Below, one piece after another: positions 49,334 to 60,049 of a stretch of DNA of 64,000 nt (positions within the stretch are counted from its first letter, which is position 1; each line of letters opens with the position of its first letter). The notes under the pieces were generated by a model. The model was not told the DNA's origin. It saw nothing but the letters and a program-made list of their open reading frames with translations, and did no database searches. The position numbers and the translations under genes were made by a program. Origin of the DNA: Morinoia aosen (Eukaryota; Arthropoda; Malacostraca; Amphipoda; Talitridae); the NCBI GenBank assembly GCA_030386875.1, contig CM059566.1:42692068-42756067 (forward strand). Reading direction: 5' to 3'.

Positions 49334-49386
49334 AAATCTGTTCGGTATTGGGATCCAGTCGAGTTTTTTTTAAAAGAGGGGTGACA

Positions 49387-49478
49387 TGATCGTATTTATT
49401 GAAATTTTATTTAGCGGAAATTTTAGCGGAAATTTTATTTAGCGAAATTTTATTTTTTGATCGTATTTATTGAAATTT
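49387..49478 (-). repeat. Short duplication that breaks the LINE frame
   Basis: TGATCGTATTTATTGAAATTT occurs at 49387 and 49458, 71 bp apart, and AATTTTATTTAGCGGAAATTTTAGCGG fills the gap as smaller repeats. Removing one copy would join the two ORF2 pieces closely. Confidence 0.85.
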
Positions 49479-51182
49479 AGCGGCGAAGTTTAGACATTTT
49501 TGCAACTCTTCCTGACGACATTGAGGTAAATCTCCCCACACAAGACTGCAGTAGTCCAGACGCGATAAAACTAAACACTGAATCACTAATAATCTAGATT
49601 TTTCGTCAAGTGTGTTCTTTATACGATGAAAGAACATTAAGGTTCCGTTAATTTTGCTGCACATTGTTTCGACGTGTGAGTTGAAAGTCATATTTTTGTC
49701 AAACCAAACCCCCAGATTTTTAACCTTATCTACTGGTTTAATTGTATCGTCTCCGAATGTTAGCTTGAATGCAAGTAAATTTTCAGTCGCATTCTGTGAT
49801 CCAAAAATAATGCATTGCGTTTCACTTGCGTTAAGTTTGAGGCCATTATGGTCATACCACAATTTCAGGTATCTCAGAAGGCTTTCAGCGTTGGCTTGTG
49901 TTTGTTTTAAATCCGCTGTAGAGCTTGTCATGGCAATTTGTACGTCATCAGCATACATTGAGATTTTTGTGTTTGCCGGCATGGTGGGGAAATCATTGAT
50001 GAAAATTGAAAATAGGAGTGGGCCGATGATTGAACCTTGAGGAACGCCAAAATTATTTGGTATGAATGATGACATTTTGTTATTCAAGCACACTGCATGA
50101 GAGCGGTTTAGTAGGTAGCTTTCAAACCACTGAGTGTCTATTCTGAGGTTTGAAATTTTTTGTAGAAGTTTCTTATGCCCAACACTGTCGAAAGCTTTAG
50201 AGAGATCGAGCAATAGTAAGAGAGTTAATTTTTTTTGGTCAATATAATTGTAAATTTTTTCTGTTATGTTTAACAGGGCGTCCTGAGTACTGGTATTCCT
50301 TCTGTAAGCATATTGATTGCGATGCAGTAGATGTGACTCGTCTATATAAGACGAGAGCTGGTTTGTTATTACTTTTTCTAATATTTTGGACATGACAGGC
50401 AGGAGACTGATTGGTCTGTAGTTTGACGCTAAGTCGATATCACCAGATTTATGTAATGGCTTAATAATGGATAGTTTCCATTGATCGGGAAACTTGTTTG
50501 TGACTCTAGATGTATTTATTATCAAGCGAATAACGGGTGCTGTGACAGGGAAGCTGTCTTTTATATGTTGGAGGCTTATGCCATCATGTCCAGTCGCTTT
50601 AATATTCTTTAGTGAGTATAATGTTTTTTGTATCTCTATGACGTTAACTGGCTTTGGTCTCCACTTGTTGCTACTATTTGGGGATGAAACATCGCTCGGA
50701 TTTGCCTCTGTAGATGTGTCTGAAACTGTCCTGGATACTTCATTGAAAACATCTTCGCCAACTTTTGAGAAGAAAGTGTTAAAGTCATTCGCCATTTTTG
50801 AGGGGTTGTCAAAAGTGCTTTTGCAGTCTGAATTTTTATACTGAGCAACTTTTCTAATGATTTCCCAAGTTCTTTTAGGGTTTTGTTTTGCCGCCAAGAG
50901 TTCTTTGTGGAAGTAGTCCCGTTTTGCTTGCTTAACTTTTCTTCGTAGGATCTTCTCATGATCTTTATATAATTTTCGACGCGTACTGTCTGATTTATTC
51001 AGTTTGTACTCACGCTGCAAATTTCTTTTAGCTCTGCTCAACCGTTTTATCTCATCTGTTATCCATTTAGAAATTCTTGGCTTAACTTTCTTCGTAATGA
51101 AAGGTGCGCATTCGTTAAGAGCTGATACGAAATTTTCGGTGAAAAGCGAAACTTGTAGATTGACATCATCGGTGTTTTCCAT
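49467..51182 (-). pseudogene. LINE reverse transcriptase (ORF2 part, 571 codons)
   Basis: An open stretch of 571 codons from ATG at 51182. This is not a real start, since the frame continues upstream across the TGA. Residues 1-150 are the basic linker. RT motifs follow: NYRPISLLP (~254), DLSKAFD (motif A, ~326), GVPQGSIIGPLLF (motif B, ~379) and MYADDVQIA (motif C with the YADD catalytic pair, ~409). All catalytic Asp residues are present. After LNFAAKF the frame runs into the 71-bp duplication and stops at 49467. It makes cDNA from LINE RNA in intact relatives; this copy is dead. Confidence 0.96.
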
Positions 51183-51197
51183 GCCTTGAAATTCACT

Positions 51198-51545
51198 TCA
51201 TCTGTCTAATAGCTTTTCTTGAAATTTTTCAGGGGAGTAGTGGTTTTTCATGCAATTTGTAATGTAACTAGATTTCTGTTTCTCATTTGCAATATTGATT
51301 TGGCATTCTACCGAATGGTGATCAGAAAAGGACGGTAAGATTTCTGTGCTGAGTACTGCTTGGGGATTGTTTGTAATTGCTAGGTCAAGAAGAGTTTTGG
51401 AAGTGTTGGTAATTCGCGTTGGTTCTTGGACCATTTGAGAAAGATTAAGTCTGTGCAGCATCTTGCTTAGCTGAACCAATCTTATAATGAGCAGAGCTAC
51501 AGCGAATTTGGTCGATCTATGTATTGGTGTGTTAAAAAATGCCAT
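51198..51545 (-). pseudogene. LINE endonuclease C-terminal fragment
   Basis: It contains LNLSQMVQEPTRITNTSKT, LLDLAITN and FSDHHSVECQI, the last part of an APE-type endonuclease domain including the S-D-H active-site motif. Earlier motifs are absent. The first residues (about 51480-51545) may be flanking DNA. It ends LLDR followed by TGA (51200-51198). The next codons, SEFQG, continue in the same frame into the RT part, so the break is a single nonsense codon. Confidence 0.9.
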
Positions 51546-51874
51546 CCTTTAAATATCTGAAATGAGCAGCGAAACCTGCTCTGAAATTCTATGGAATATA
51601 TGTCAGGAGTTACCACAATGTGAAAGTGGCGATTTTCCACTGCAATGAGGAGGACGTTAGTGGTTGCAGGCCCACAGTTGGATGGAACATCTTGGACTTG
51701 GTCTTCAGGTATAAAGTTTAAACTTTCATTTACGCCAAATGAAATAGCTCAGTCGATCAACTCATCGGCTGAAGAAGACCGTACAAGGAATAAGCGTACG
51801 ATTCTAATGACTTGTTCAGGGTAAACGGCCTGGCCGGCACAAAGTGGTGCATCGGTGTTATAAAAAATTTGAGC
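51495..51874 (-). other. Open frame with one stop; possible decayed exon
   Basis: After an acceptor-like GCCTCAG (51877-51875) the minus-strand frame reads AQIFYNTDAPLCAGQAVYPE then QVIRIVRLFLVRSSSADELID, TGA at 51751-51749, and then AISFGVNESLNFIPEDQVQD to a stop near 51495, about 125 codons with one stop. Composition is protein-like, but such frames also arise by chance. It is the DNA into which the LINE inserted. Not recognised. Confidence 0.25.
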
Positions 51875-52072
51875 CTGAGGCACGTCAGCCAATCAACAAT
51901 GTACGTGAATTTCTTCGCTCTTGTATGAGAAAATGATTACTTTTTGAAACAAGAAAAGGGAATTCAAGCGACAAAAGTACACTTACAGCAGAGGAAATAT
52001 TGATTTCATCATTTCTGGACCTACAAATAAACACTACGCTAGCAAATAAACACCTTGACTTTGGTAACACGT
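51875..52072. other. Nothing identified
   Basis: Unassigned DNA. Confidence 0.5.
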
Positions 52073-52376
52073 TATGAAATAAATAAACACGTTTATCCTG
52101 AAAATTTCGTTGATTTATCCAAGAGACCCAATTCTCAAACAAGAGCTCCTCTGCAGGCAGTCTAGAGTTTATTTGAGCAATGCAGACCCTGTGTCACGTG
52201 GCAAAAATACAAAGGGCAGAGCAGTATGAAATAAATAAACATGTTTAGCCTGGAAATTTTGTTAATTTATCTACGAGGCCCAATTCTCAAGTGAGAGCTC
52301 CTCTGCAGGCAGTCTAGAGTTTATTTGAGCAATGCAGACAGACACTGTGTCACGTGGCAACAATACAGAGGCCAGC
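52073..52376 (+). repeat. Tandem duplication, two copies of about 152 bp
   Basis: Copies start at 52073 and 52225 (tatgaaataaataaacaYgttt) and share gagctcctctgcaggcag, tctagagtttatttgagcaa and tgtgtcacgtggcaa. About 88-90% alike by eye. Confidence 0.93.
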
Positions 52377-53329
52377 GAACTGTTGTCTCCAGCAGCCGCG
52401 ACTTGGCAAACACTCCCACCGCAGCGATCACGTTGATTTCAAGTCAAAGACACATGGCCGCCAGGTCCATTGTTTCTCAGGGCAGGGCATGGCTTCGAAG
52501 CCGCTGTATAGCTGTGGGAGGAATTCTCTGTTCTTTTGTTACGTAGCACCGGTGGGAAGTGTTCGCTTAGTTTCTTTTGGCTCATGCAGCTGTTAGTAGT
52601 AGCGGTGGAGGCGACTACGCCTCGTTAGTTAAAAGTGGGGATGATGTCGAGGTGGGCTATTTTTAAGCGAAAAAATCAGGGACTGGAAATAATGCACGAG
52701 GCGAGGGAGACTTAATGCTGAAGACTTTGAGACCGAAGATCGTTAGGCAAGAGAATTTCAGATCAGAGTTTTTGTAGCTGGAGATTGAGAAGCGAGAAAT
52801 TTTCAGATTGAAGAGTAGGAAGCTGAAAAATGTGCGGCGGGCAATTATGTTTTGAGGCGAGAGATTTTAGGGTGGCGAAGGCAACGAAAATTGTGAGGCA
52901 AATGATTTTGAGGGTGGAGTTGGAGCTGAATATTTTGAGGTAAGAGATTTTGAGGTCTGAGCAGAAGCTGGATAGTTTTAAGCAAAGCATTTTGAGGGCG
53001 GAGTAGGAGCTAAATATTCAGATGCAAGGAACGATGAAACATTAGGAATACCGAACACACAGCGATAAACTTTATCGCGAGATGCCCAGCCACGGCAGGG
53101 CTGCCATCATAAGACCACTGCAAGGTTATCAGACTAGCCTATTTCTCGTCAAAAATCTCAATTTGGGTATTTTCTCAAATACAATTTGACCACAAAGAAC
53201 GTTCAGCATTTGACAGCTCTTCAGAGTTACCAAAGACTAGGAGCTCTCTATGACCAAATTTCAATTGGAAAAAGGCCAAATCTGAAAAGCTTGGCAAGAA
53301 AAACCCAAATCGAGCATTTCATGGCCGCG
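52377..53329. other. No gene; old minisatellite at about 52720-53030
   Basis: The 52720-53030 part has diverged copies of a roughly 42-bp unit with ttttgagggYggagtWggagctRaata. Confidence 0.6.
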
Positions 53330-53560
53330 GCGCGCTCAGAGCAGCGGTGGCAGCAGTCGCACCAGCTCCAGCCCCGCAATTTAGCGCCCGCATTTTGTCC
53401 CGCCTTCGTGCCGCGCTTCCTGGCCTGAGTTACGGCGCCCGCACAGAAATTCATGCGAATTGAGAAGCGCTACCCAAAATGAGAAAACAAATCGAGCTCC
53501 GCCGTTTAGAGCGGCCGGCAAATTGGGGAACACGAGTTGCAAATCATGTCCGCAGTTCAG
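53330..53560. other. GC-rich island
   Basis: GC- and CpG-rich sequence with AT words (GCAATTTAGCGCCCGCATTTTG, CAAATTGGGG). It has short overlapping open frames on both strands, none recognisable. Possibly regulatory or an unidentified exon or promoter. Confidence 0.3.
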
Positions 53561-54483
53561 GTTCATGCTCGTTGCAATTTAATTCTATATTTTCGGTGCC
53601 TTTGCAACCAGCCCCAATACTTCGTGATTTACGTGCGGTAAGGACGTTGGTACGCCGCTCACGGTATAAGCCTGATAACTTTCCCTAACTTTGCTACGTT
53701 GCGATGAGAGAAATGGAGGTTCAAGATGTTCGCAGGTAGGTCCCATTTGAATTGACGGAATGTAAATGGTTCTTTAATAGAAAATATCTTCTTTCATTAC
53801 GCACACACGTAAATTTGAGTCAAGGAATTTTTGAAAGAGACGAAAAAGTGAAGAACCAAGCAATCAAGACCAATGAATGCTGTGGAGATAAATGAGAACC
53901 TCCCATTACAGAGGACAGCTGCACTAATTCTGCGCACCCTTTTACCAAGAAAGAGAACAATAAAACAACGGCAAACTTGGTTCAAGTCTTTCACCACTAT
54001 GGAAATGTAAAACCGAACGAGAGCCGGTTTCTAAACATGCTACCTATTTACTGAAAACAGAACAAGAGCCTACATCTTCCCTCCCCGAAACAACACAGCA
54101 AGTCTACCAAGGAAACGGAACGTGAAGCCCACAGCACGACACACACACGCTACAAAAAAAGCCTCGCTCTCGTTGACGCGGCTCAGCACGTAAAATAACG
54201 CTCGTATTTCTGACCGCTATGTAAGAGCCCGTGGATTTTACCCGCAAGTTAGCTCTCTGAGACAGCAAGGCTTCAAAGACGCTACGGATTTTTAACTATG
54301 GTGAAACCACTGAGAATGTTTGAATGAATAAGTGCGTGATAATAAACAAAAGTTTAATATACAAAGCGCAAAATAAGACTCGATTAACTAAGCTCTCATT
54401 TAACAAAGTAATCTTAAATTTACACACTAAATTAACCACTCACTAAGCTACGCACTCACTAAACTAGCTACACACTAAACTAA
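53561..54483. other. No gene; degenerate left edge of satellite from about 54420
   Basis: 53561-54400 is unassigned. From 54420 irregular cactaa/ctaagc words precede the regular array. Confidence 0.5.
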
Positions 54484-55913
54484 GCCCTCACTAAGTTATA
54501 CAGCCACTGAAGAAGCCCTCACTAAGTTACACAGCCACTGAAATACGCCCTCACTAAGTTACAGAGCCACTGAACAAAGCCCTCACTAAGTTAAACAGCC
54601 ACTGAACTAAGCCCTCACTAAGTTACACAGATACTAAACTAAGCCTTCACTAAGTTACACAGCCACTAAACTAAGCCCTAGGGCTTAGTTTAGTGGCTTT
54701 AAGTTTAAGTTTAAGTTACACAGCCACTGAACTAAGCCCTCACTAAGTTACACAGTCCCTAAACTAAGCCCTCACTAAGTTACACAGCCACTGAAGTAAG
54801 CCCTCACTAAGTTACACAGCCACTGAACTAAGCCCTCACTAAGTTACACAGCCACTGAAATAAGCCCTCACTAAGTTACACAGCCACTGAACTAAGCCCT
54901 CACTAAGTTACACAACCACTGAACTAAGCCCTCACTAATCTATACAGCCACTGAACTAAGCCCTCACTAAGTTACACAACCACTGAACTAAGCCCTCACT
55001 AAGTTACACAGCCACTGAACTAAGCCCTCACTAAGTTACACAGCCCCTGAACTAAGCCCTCATTAAGTTACACAGCCACTGAACTAAGCCCTCACTAAGT
55101 TACACAGCCACTGAAATGAGCCTTTACTAAGTTACACAGCCACTGAACTAAGCCCTCACTAAGTTACACAGCCACTGAACTAAGCCCTCATTAAGTTACA
55201 CAGCCACTGAACTAAGCCCTCACTAAGCTATACAGCCACTGAACTTAGCCCTCACTAAGTTACACAGCCCCTGAACTAAGCCCTCACTAAGTTACACAGC
55301 CACTGAAATAAGCCCTCACTAAGTTACACAGCCACTGAATTAAGCCCTCACTAAGTTACACAGCCACTGAACTAAGCCCTCCCTAAGCTACACAACCACT
55401 GAACTAAGCCCTCACTAAGCGATACAGCCACTGAACTAAGCCCTCACTAAGTTACACAACCACTGAACTTAGCCCTCACTAAGTTACACAGCCACTGAAC
55501 TAAGCCCTCACTAAGTTACACAGCCACTGAACAAAGCCCTCCCTAAGTTACACAGCCACTGAACTAAGCCCTCACTAAGTTACACAGCCACTGAACTAAG
55601 CCCTCCCTAAGTTACACAACCACTGAAATAAGCACTCACTAAGCTATACAGCCACTGAACTAAGCCCTCACTAAGTTACACAACCACTGAACTTAGCCCT
55701 CACTAAGTTACACAGCCACTGAACTAAGCCCTCACTAAGTTACACAGCCACTGAACTAAGCCCTCACTAAGTTACACAGCCACTGAACAAAGCCCTCACT
55801 AAGTTACACAGCCACTGAACTAAGCCCTCACTAAGTTACACAACCACTGAACTAAGCCCTCACTAAGCTATACAGCCAATGAACTAAGCCCTCACTAAGC
55901 CATACAGCCACTA
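54484..55913 (+). repeat. Satellite array, 32-bp unit, about 45 copies
   Basis: The unit is ccctcactaagttacacagc followed by cactgaactaag. Variants (tatacagcc, acaaccact, gaacttagcc) recur at fixed multiples of 32 bp. The gatacagcc/tatacagcc variant occurs at 55421, 55645 and 55869, exactly 224 bp (seven units) apart, with matching neighbours, so the right part is a seven-unit higher-order repeat. Edges on both sides are degenerate and the centre is uniform, as unequal exchange predicts. One unit near 54661-54698 is turned round. Confidence 0.98.
54661..54698. repeat. 38-bp perfect palindrome inside the satellite
   Basis: The left arm is AGCCACTAAACTAAGCCCT and the right arm is its exact reverse complement, with no spacer. 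It is followed by three TTTAAG-type repeats before the normal register resumes. It can form a cruciform. It is the only inverted unit in the array. Confidence 0.97.
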
Positions 55914-56283
55914 ATTTCAGACTTCAAAGAGCCATATAATTACTAGACTATTCCCTCACTAAGCTACACACTAACTAAACAAAGCCCTCACTAAACAACA
56001 CGCTCACTCCACTAAGCACCCACTCAGCCACCCACTTCCCGAGCTACACACTCACCAAACAAGGCACAAACACACACAAAATAAGCCATGCACCCAACGA
56101 GGCGCTGAGGTAAGGAAGCTCACCAAATTTCCACCACGGGAGTTACCATTGAGGCGCGCAGGCGCAAAGTTATCCCGCCATCTAAAGGTATTCAAAACTT
56201 CGGCGCAGCAGCCATTATGTGCCCCAAAGTTTCAAAATGTGCTGAAATGAGCTTAACTTATATCTATATATAGCGCAGGGGTT
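55914..56283 (+). other. Degenerate satellite tail and spacer between arrays
   Basis: To about 56080 there are broken copies of ccctcactaa/acacactcac. From 56080 to 56283 is unique sequence. Confidence 0.7.
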
Positions 56284-57624
56284 AGGTGCTCGATCTCAAG
56301 TATAAATAATACACACACACTAACATTCTAGGTGCTCAATTTAAGCATAAGTAATACGCATACACTAACATTCTAGGCGCTCAATTTAAGCATAAGTAAT
56401 ACACACACACTAACATTCTAGGTGCTCAATTTAAGCATAAGTAATACACACACACTAACATTCTAGGTGCTCAATTTAAGCATAAGTAATACGCACACAC
56501 TAACATTCTAGGTGCTCAATTTAAGCATAAGTAATACGCACACACTAACATTCTAGGTGCTCAATTTAAGCATAAGTAATACGCACACACTAACATTCTA
56601 GGTGCTCAATTTAAGCATAAGTAATACGCACACACTAACATTCTAGGTGCTCAATTTAAGCATAAGTAATACACACACACTAACATTCTAGGTGCTCAAT
56701 TTAAGCATAAGTAATACACACACACTAACATTCTAGGTGCTCAATTTAAGCGTAAGTAATACACACACACTAACATTCTAGGTGCTCAATTTAAGCATAA
56801 GTAATACACACACACTAACATTCTAGGTGCTCAATTTAAGCATAAGTAATACACACACACTAACATTCTAGGTGCTCAATTTAAGCATAAGTAATACACA
56901 CACACTAACATTCTAGGTGCTCAATTTAAGCATAAGTAATACACACACACTAACATTCTAGGTGCTCAATTTAAGCATAAGTAATACGCACACACTAACA
57001 TTCTAGGTGCTCAATTTAAGCATAAGTAATACGCACACACTAACATTCTAGGTGCTCAATTTAAGCATAAGTAATACGCACACACTAACATTCTAGGTGC
57101 TCAATTTAAGCATAAGTAATACACACACACTAACATTCTAGGTGCTCAATTTAAGCGTAAGTAATGCACACACACTAAAATTCTAGGTGCTCAATTTAAG
57201 CATAAGTAATACACACACACTAACATTCTAGGTGCTCAATTTAAGCATAAGTAATACACACACACTAACATTCTAGGTGCTCAATTTAAGCGTAAGTAAT
57301 ACACACACACTAAAATTCTAGGTGCTCAATTTAAGCATAAGTAATACACACACACTAACATTCTAGGTGCTCAATTTAAGCATAAGTAATACACACACTA
57401 ACATTCTAGGTGCTCAATTTAAGCATAAGTAATACACACACACTAACATTCTAGGTGCTCAATTTAAGCATAAGTAATACACACACTAACATTCTAGGTG
57501 CTCAATTTAAGCGTAAGTAATACACACACACTAACATTCTAGGTGCTCAATTTAAGCATAAGTAATACACACACACTAACATTCTAGGTGCTCAATTTAA
57601 GCATAAGTAATACACACACTAACA
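56284..57624 (+). repeat. Satellite array, 45-bp unit, about 30 copies
   Basis: The unit is aggtgctcaatttaagcata followed by agtaat, (AC)5 and taacattct. Most copies are identical. The AC run is one repeat shorter in three of the last units. A variant with both gcgtaag and taaaattc occurs at 57155 and 57290, 135 bp (three units) apart. The unit has stops and cannot encode protein. Confidence 0.98.
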
Positions 57625-59289
57625 CCCTCCAGTGATCAGAAGAGCAACATTTCGTGAGAGCATAGCTCTTAAAAAAGCTTATTCTAATGAGTTTACTCGT
57701 GTCGTCACGCACTAAGCGCAAAACCCATTTGCTACCACTACTAACAGCCACTTACGAATTGTGGAGTCGCCGCCAGGGATCGAATTTCGCTGCAATCGCT
57801 CAGCGGCATTGTTGTGTTGCCAAGAGAACTCTTTAAAGACTTAATTTGCGGTTTATAACTTAAAACAGTTCCTATTTTTACAATAACGATCGTTTTATTT
57901 GATCATTATTCCTGATCGAAGATTGTAAGATATTGCGAAACTTCGCGGAAATATTCAAGGTTTGTTAACTCAGAGAGTTTTGAAGCTTTAAAGCTCGTAC
58001 GAGAAGTATTTGAGCTTCTTTTCATCTTAGTCTAACCCACGCGTAACAACTTGAACTTGCATCCAGACTTTCAGGAATTTTTCTCGAACTTGTGAAGGCA
58101 TTATTACAATGCTGTTCTTTAATGCAAGTCCAAGTCTTTCGACGGAGTTTTCTTTCAGACATTGTGAAATACAAGCTCAGAGAAACGAGTGCTAAATAAC
58201 GAAGAATTGGAAGTTAATATCAACTTTTTAACTAATATCTCATGCGCGTTGTTTATTCCAGGACAAAGGTTCGTTGCCAAGAAATCTGCCATAAGTTGCG
58301 TCCATTGATGCTGGAACAAAGATAGTTTTTTTTATGCGCACGGTAAAATTAGATGAAAATACGAAGGTTTTTACTTAAAATTCGAAACCCTTCTGAATTA
58401 AACAGTCGCATAGGTTTGTGTATGGGTGGCGAAAAGAAGAATAGGTTATTCGATAGGTAAATTCGATAGGTTATAGGTTATTTGATAGGTTATTCCCGCG
58501 CAGGTAAAATAATCTAAATTTCTGCCTCAATTTTAAAAACCACTGATACTCAGTAACTAGTCATAAGGTTGCGTTGTCTCAACACCACAGACAAATTCAC
58601 AGAATAGAGAGGAATTCGTGGACTGCGTGGCCTCTTAGAGCACGAACATCATCGTGAGCTATTTCCAAGTCATGCAGGAGCAAATTTTGCATGCACCGAT
58701 TGACATTCAGAAAAAGAAAGCATTTACGCTGTCAGCGGAGGCGTACCCATGTAAGTTAACGTAAATCTCTTACTAAAGAAGTGATGAAAACTTTCTCGCC
58801 AAAAGTTGACTCATATTATTTCTTCAGTACTCAGAACCTTGTCCAAAATAAACGCATGGTAAATCAGAACGCAAAGAAATGATCACAACGTAAATAAAAA
58901 CACGCCTTGTGATAGATGTTGCTGTACATTTTCAGAGCGTAGTTCATTAAAGAGCGCTTAATTGCAGTCATCCAGCAGAATTCCTTTTCGTGAAACAGAA
59001 ATCAACGAGGAGCGTCAGAAGAGGTCCCAAACTTGGCTCGCAAGTTCGTTAAATAGTTGGGCTTTGCAAGCGTCACTCTGGCGCAGAAGCCGCAACAGCA
59101 GCATCTTCCGTACAAGTCCCAAGAGCGCAATGATGAAGTTCCCCTCAAGTTCCATCATCAAGTTTTGTCAAGTTTTAGCAAGTCCCATCAGATTTCATCG
59201 AGGCGGAACTCCCTAAAAGCCACGCACACAACTTCAGAGCACGGATAGGCCGGATGAAGCCGTCACCACCAATTCCAAAAGACTAAAGC
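57625..59289. other. No gene seen
   Basis: Unassigned DNA. A small cluster of ttcgataggttat repeats at about 58445-58495. Confidence 0.5.
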
Positions 59290-59700
59290 GCTCGGGCATG
59301 AGAGGCACAAACTTGACGCTGTGTAGAATTTGAAGAGATTCACCTCGATAGCTATATATAGTCAGCGCACGAGGGCCATGAACTTGTTGCATGTAATTCA
59401 AGTATAGGTTTACAGACTTACCAAGAGTGCGAGACAATTCGATGAAATATAATTTTAGGTGATTCATTTCTAGTGTGTTTGTGCAAGTGAGAGGCGGGAA
59501 CTTGATGGGTAAACGTAGAACAATCTGCCTTCAACCCTTGTGTGTTAGAGGCAAGAATTTGACGACGTATAAAATATAGAGCGACCAACCAATAGAGCTT
59601 GTGAATAAGAGACAAGAATTTGATGATGTGTACAATATAGGACGAAATACTTACCTTAAAACGCTTGTGTATGACAATTGGACGATGCGAATGACTTGTT
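59290..59700 (+). repeat. Old minisatellite, about 60-bp unit, seven copies
   Basis: Copies centred on gagaggcaMgaaYttgaYgaYgt occur at about 59297, 59364, 59424, 59482, 59542, 59602 and 59666. Confidence 0.75.
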
Positions 59701-59857
59701 GCATTTGACCAGTAATTGCTAAAGACCAACTAGCACAAGTACACGAAAGTCGCCGACAGCTAGCCAACCGAGGAAGACTATGTACCGGTTGCTGTATGAT
59801 TTGATGCATTTTATTTTATCCATATACAGAAAAATGCTAAGTAAAACGATTTTCAGA

Positions 59858-60049
59858 AGTGACAAAAACCTGAGAAATGACGACCTGGAATGATTTTAGA
59901 TTCCCGTAGGTTTATAATACAGCCAAAGAGTAAAATCTAACTTTTTGGGCAGGCTGTTGGCGCGCGCTTTAGCCTATTTCTACGGGAATCCAAAATTATT
60001 TCAGGGAATCATTTCTCGAAAATGAAAGAGTTTTGAGGTCTTTATCACT
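59858..60049. mobile_element. Inverted-repeat element (MITE or fold-back)
   Basis: Left arm 59858-59912 (AGTGACAAAAACCT, GAGAAATGA, ATTTTAGATTCCCGTAGG) matches the reverse complement of the right arm about 59975-60049 (AGTGATAAAGACCT, GAGAAATGA, ATTTTGGATTCCCGTAG). The right arm has about 18 extra bases. The centre is a GC-rich loop (GGCGCGCGC). It has no coding capacity, and target duplication is unclear. Confidence 0.7.

Larger units (their letters stand above)
49061..51545 (-). mobile_element. 5'-truncated CR1/Jockey-group LINE
   Basis: On the minus strand one long ORF2-like sequence runs from the end of an endonuclease domain through reverse transcriptase to a conserved C-terminus. It is broken by a nonsense codon at 51200-51198 and by a small insertion near 49387-49480. 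The 5' half (ORF1 and most of the endonuclease) is missing, as usual for target-primed insertion. The right border lies near 51480-51545; the 3' border is not resolved. The C-terminal block (WNKLPQHIKNS...FRVNVSRHF) is of the type seen in CR1/L2/Jockey-group elements. Confidence 0.95.

Noticed and set aside
54484..57624. CRISPR array
   Set aside because: The units are directly adjacent with no unique spacers, and the context is eukaryotic; this is satellite DNA.
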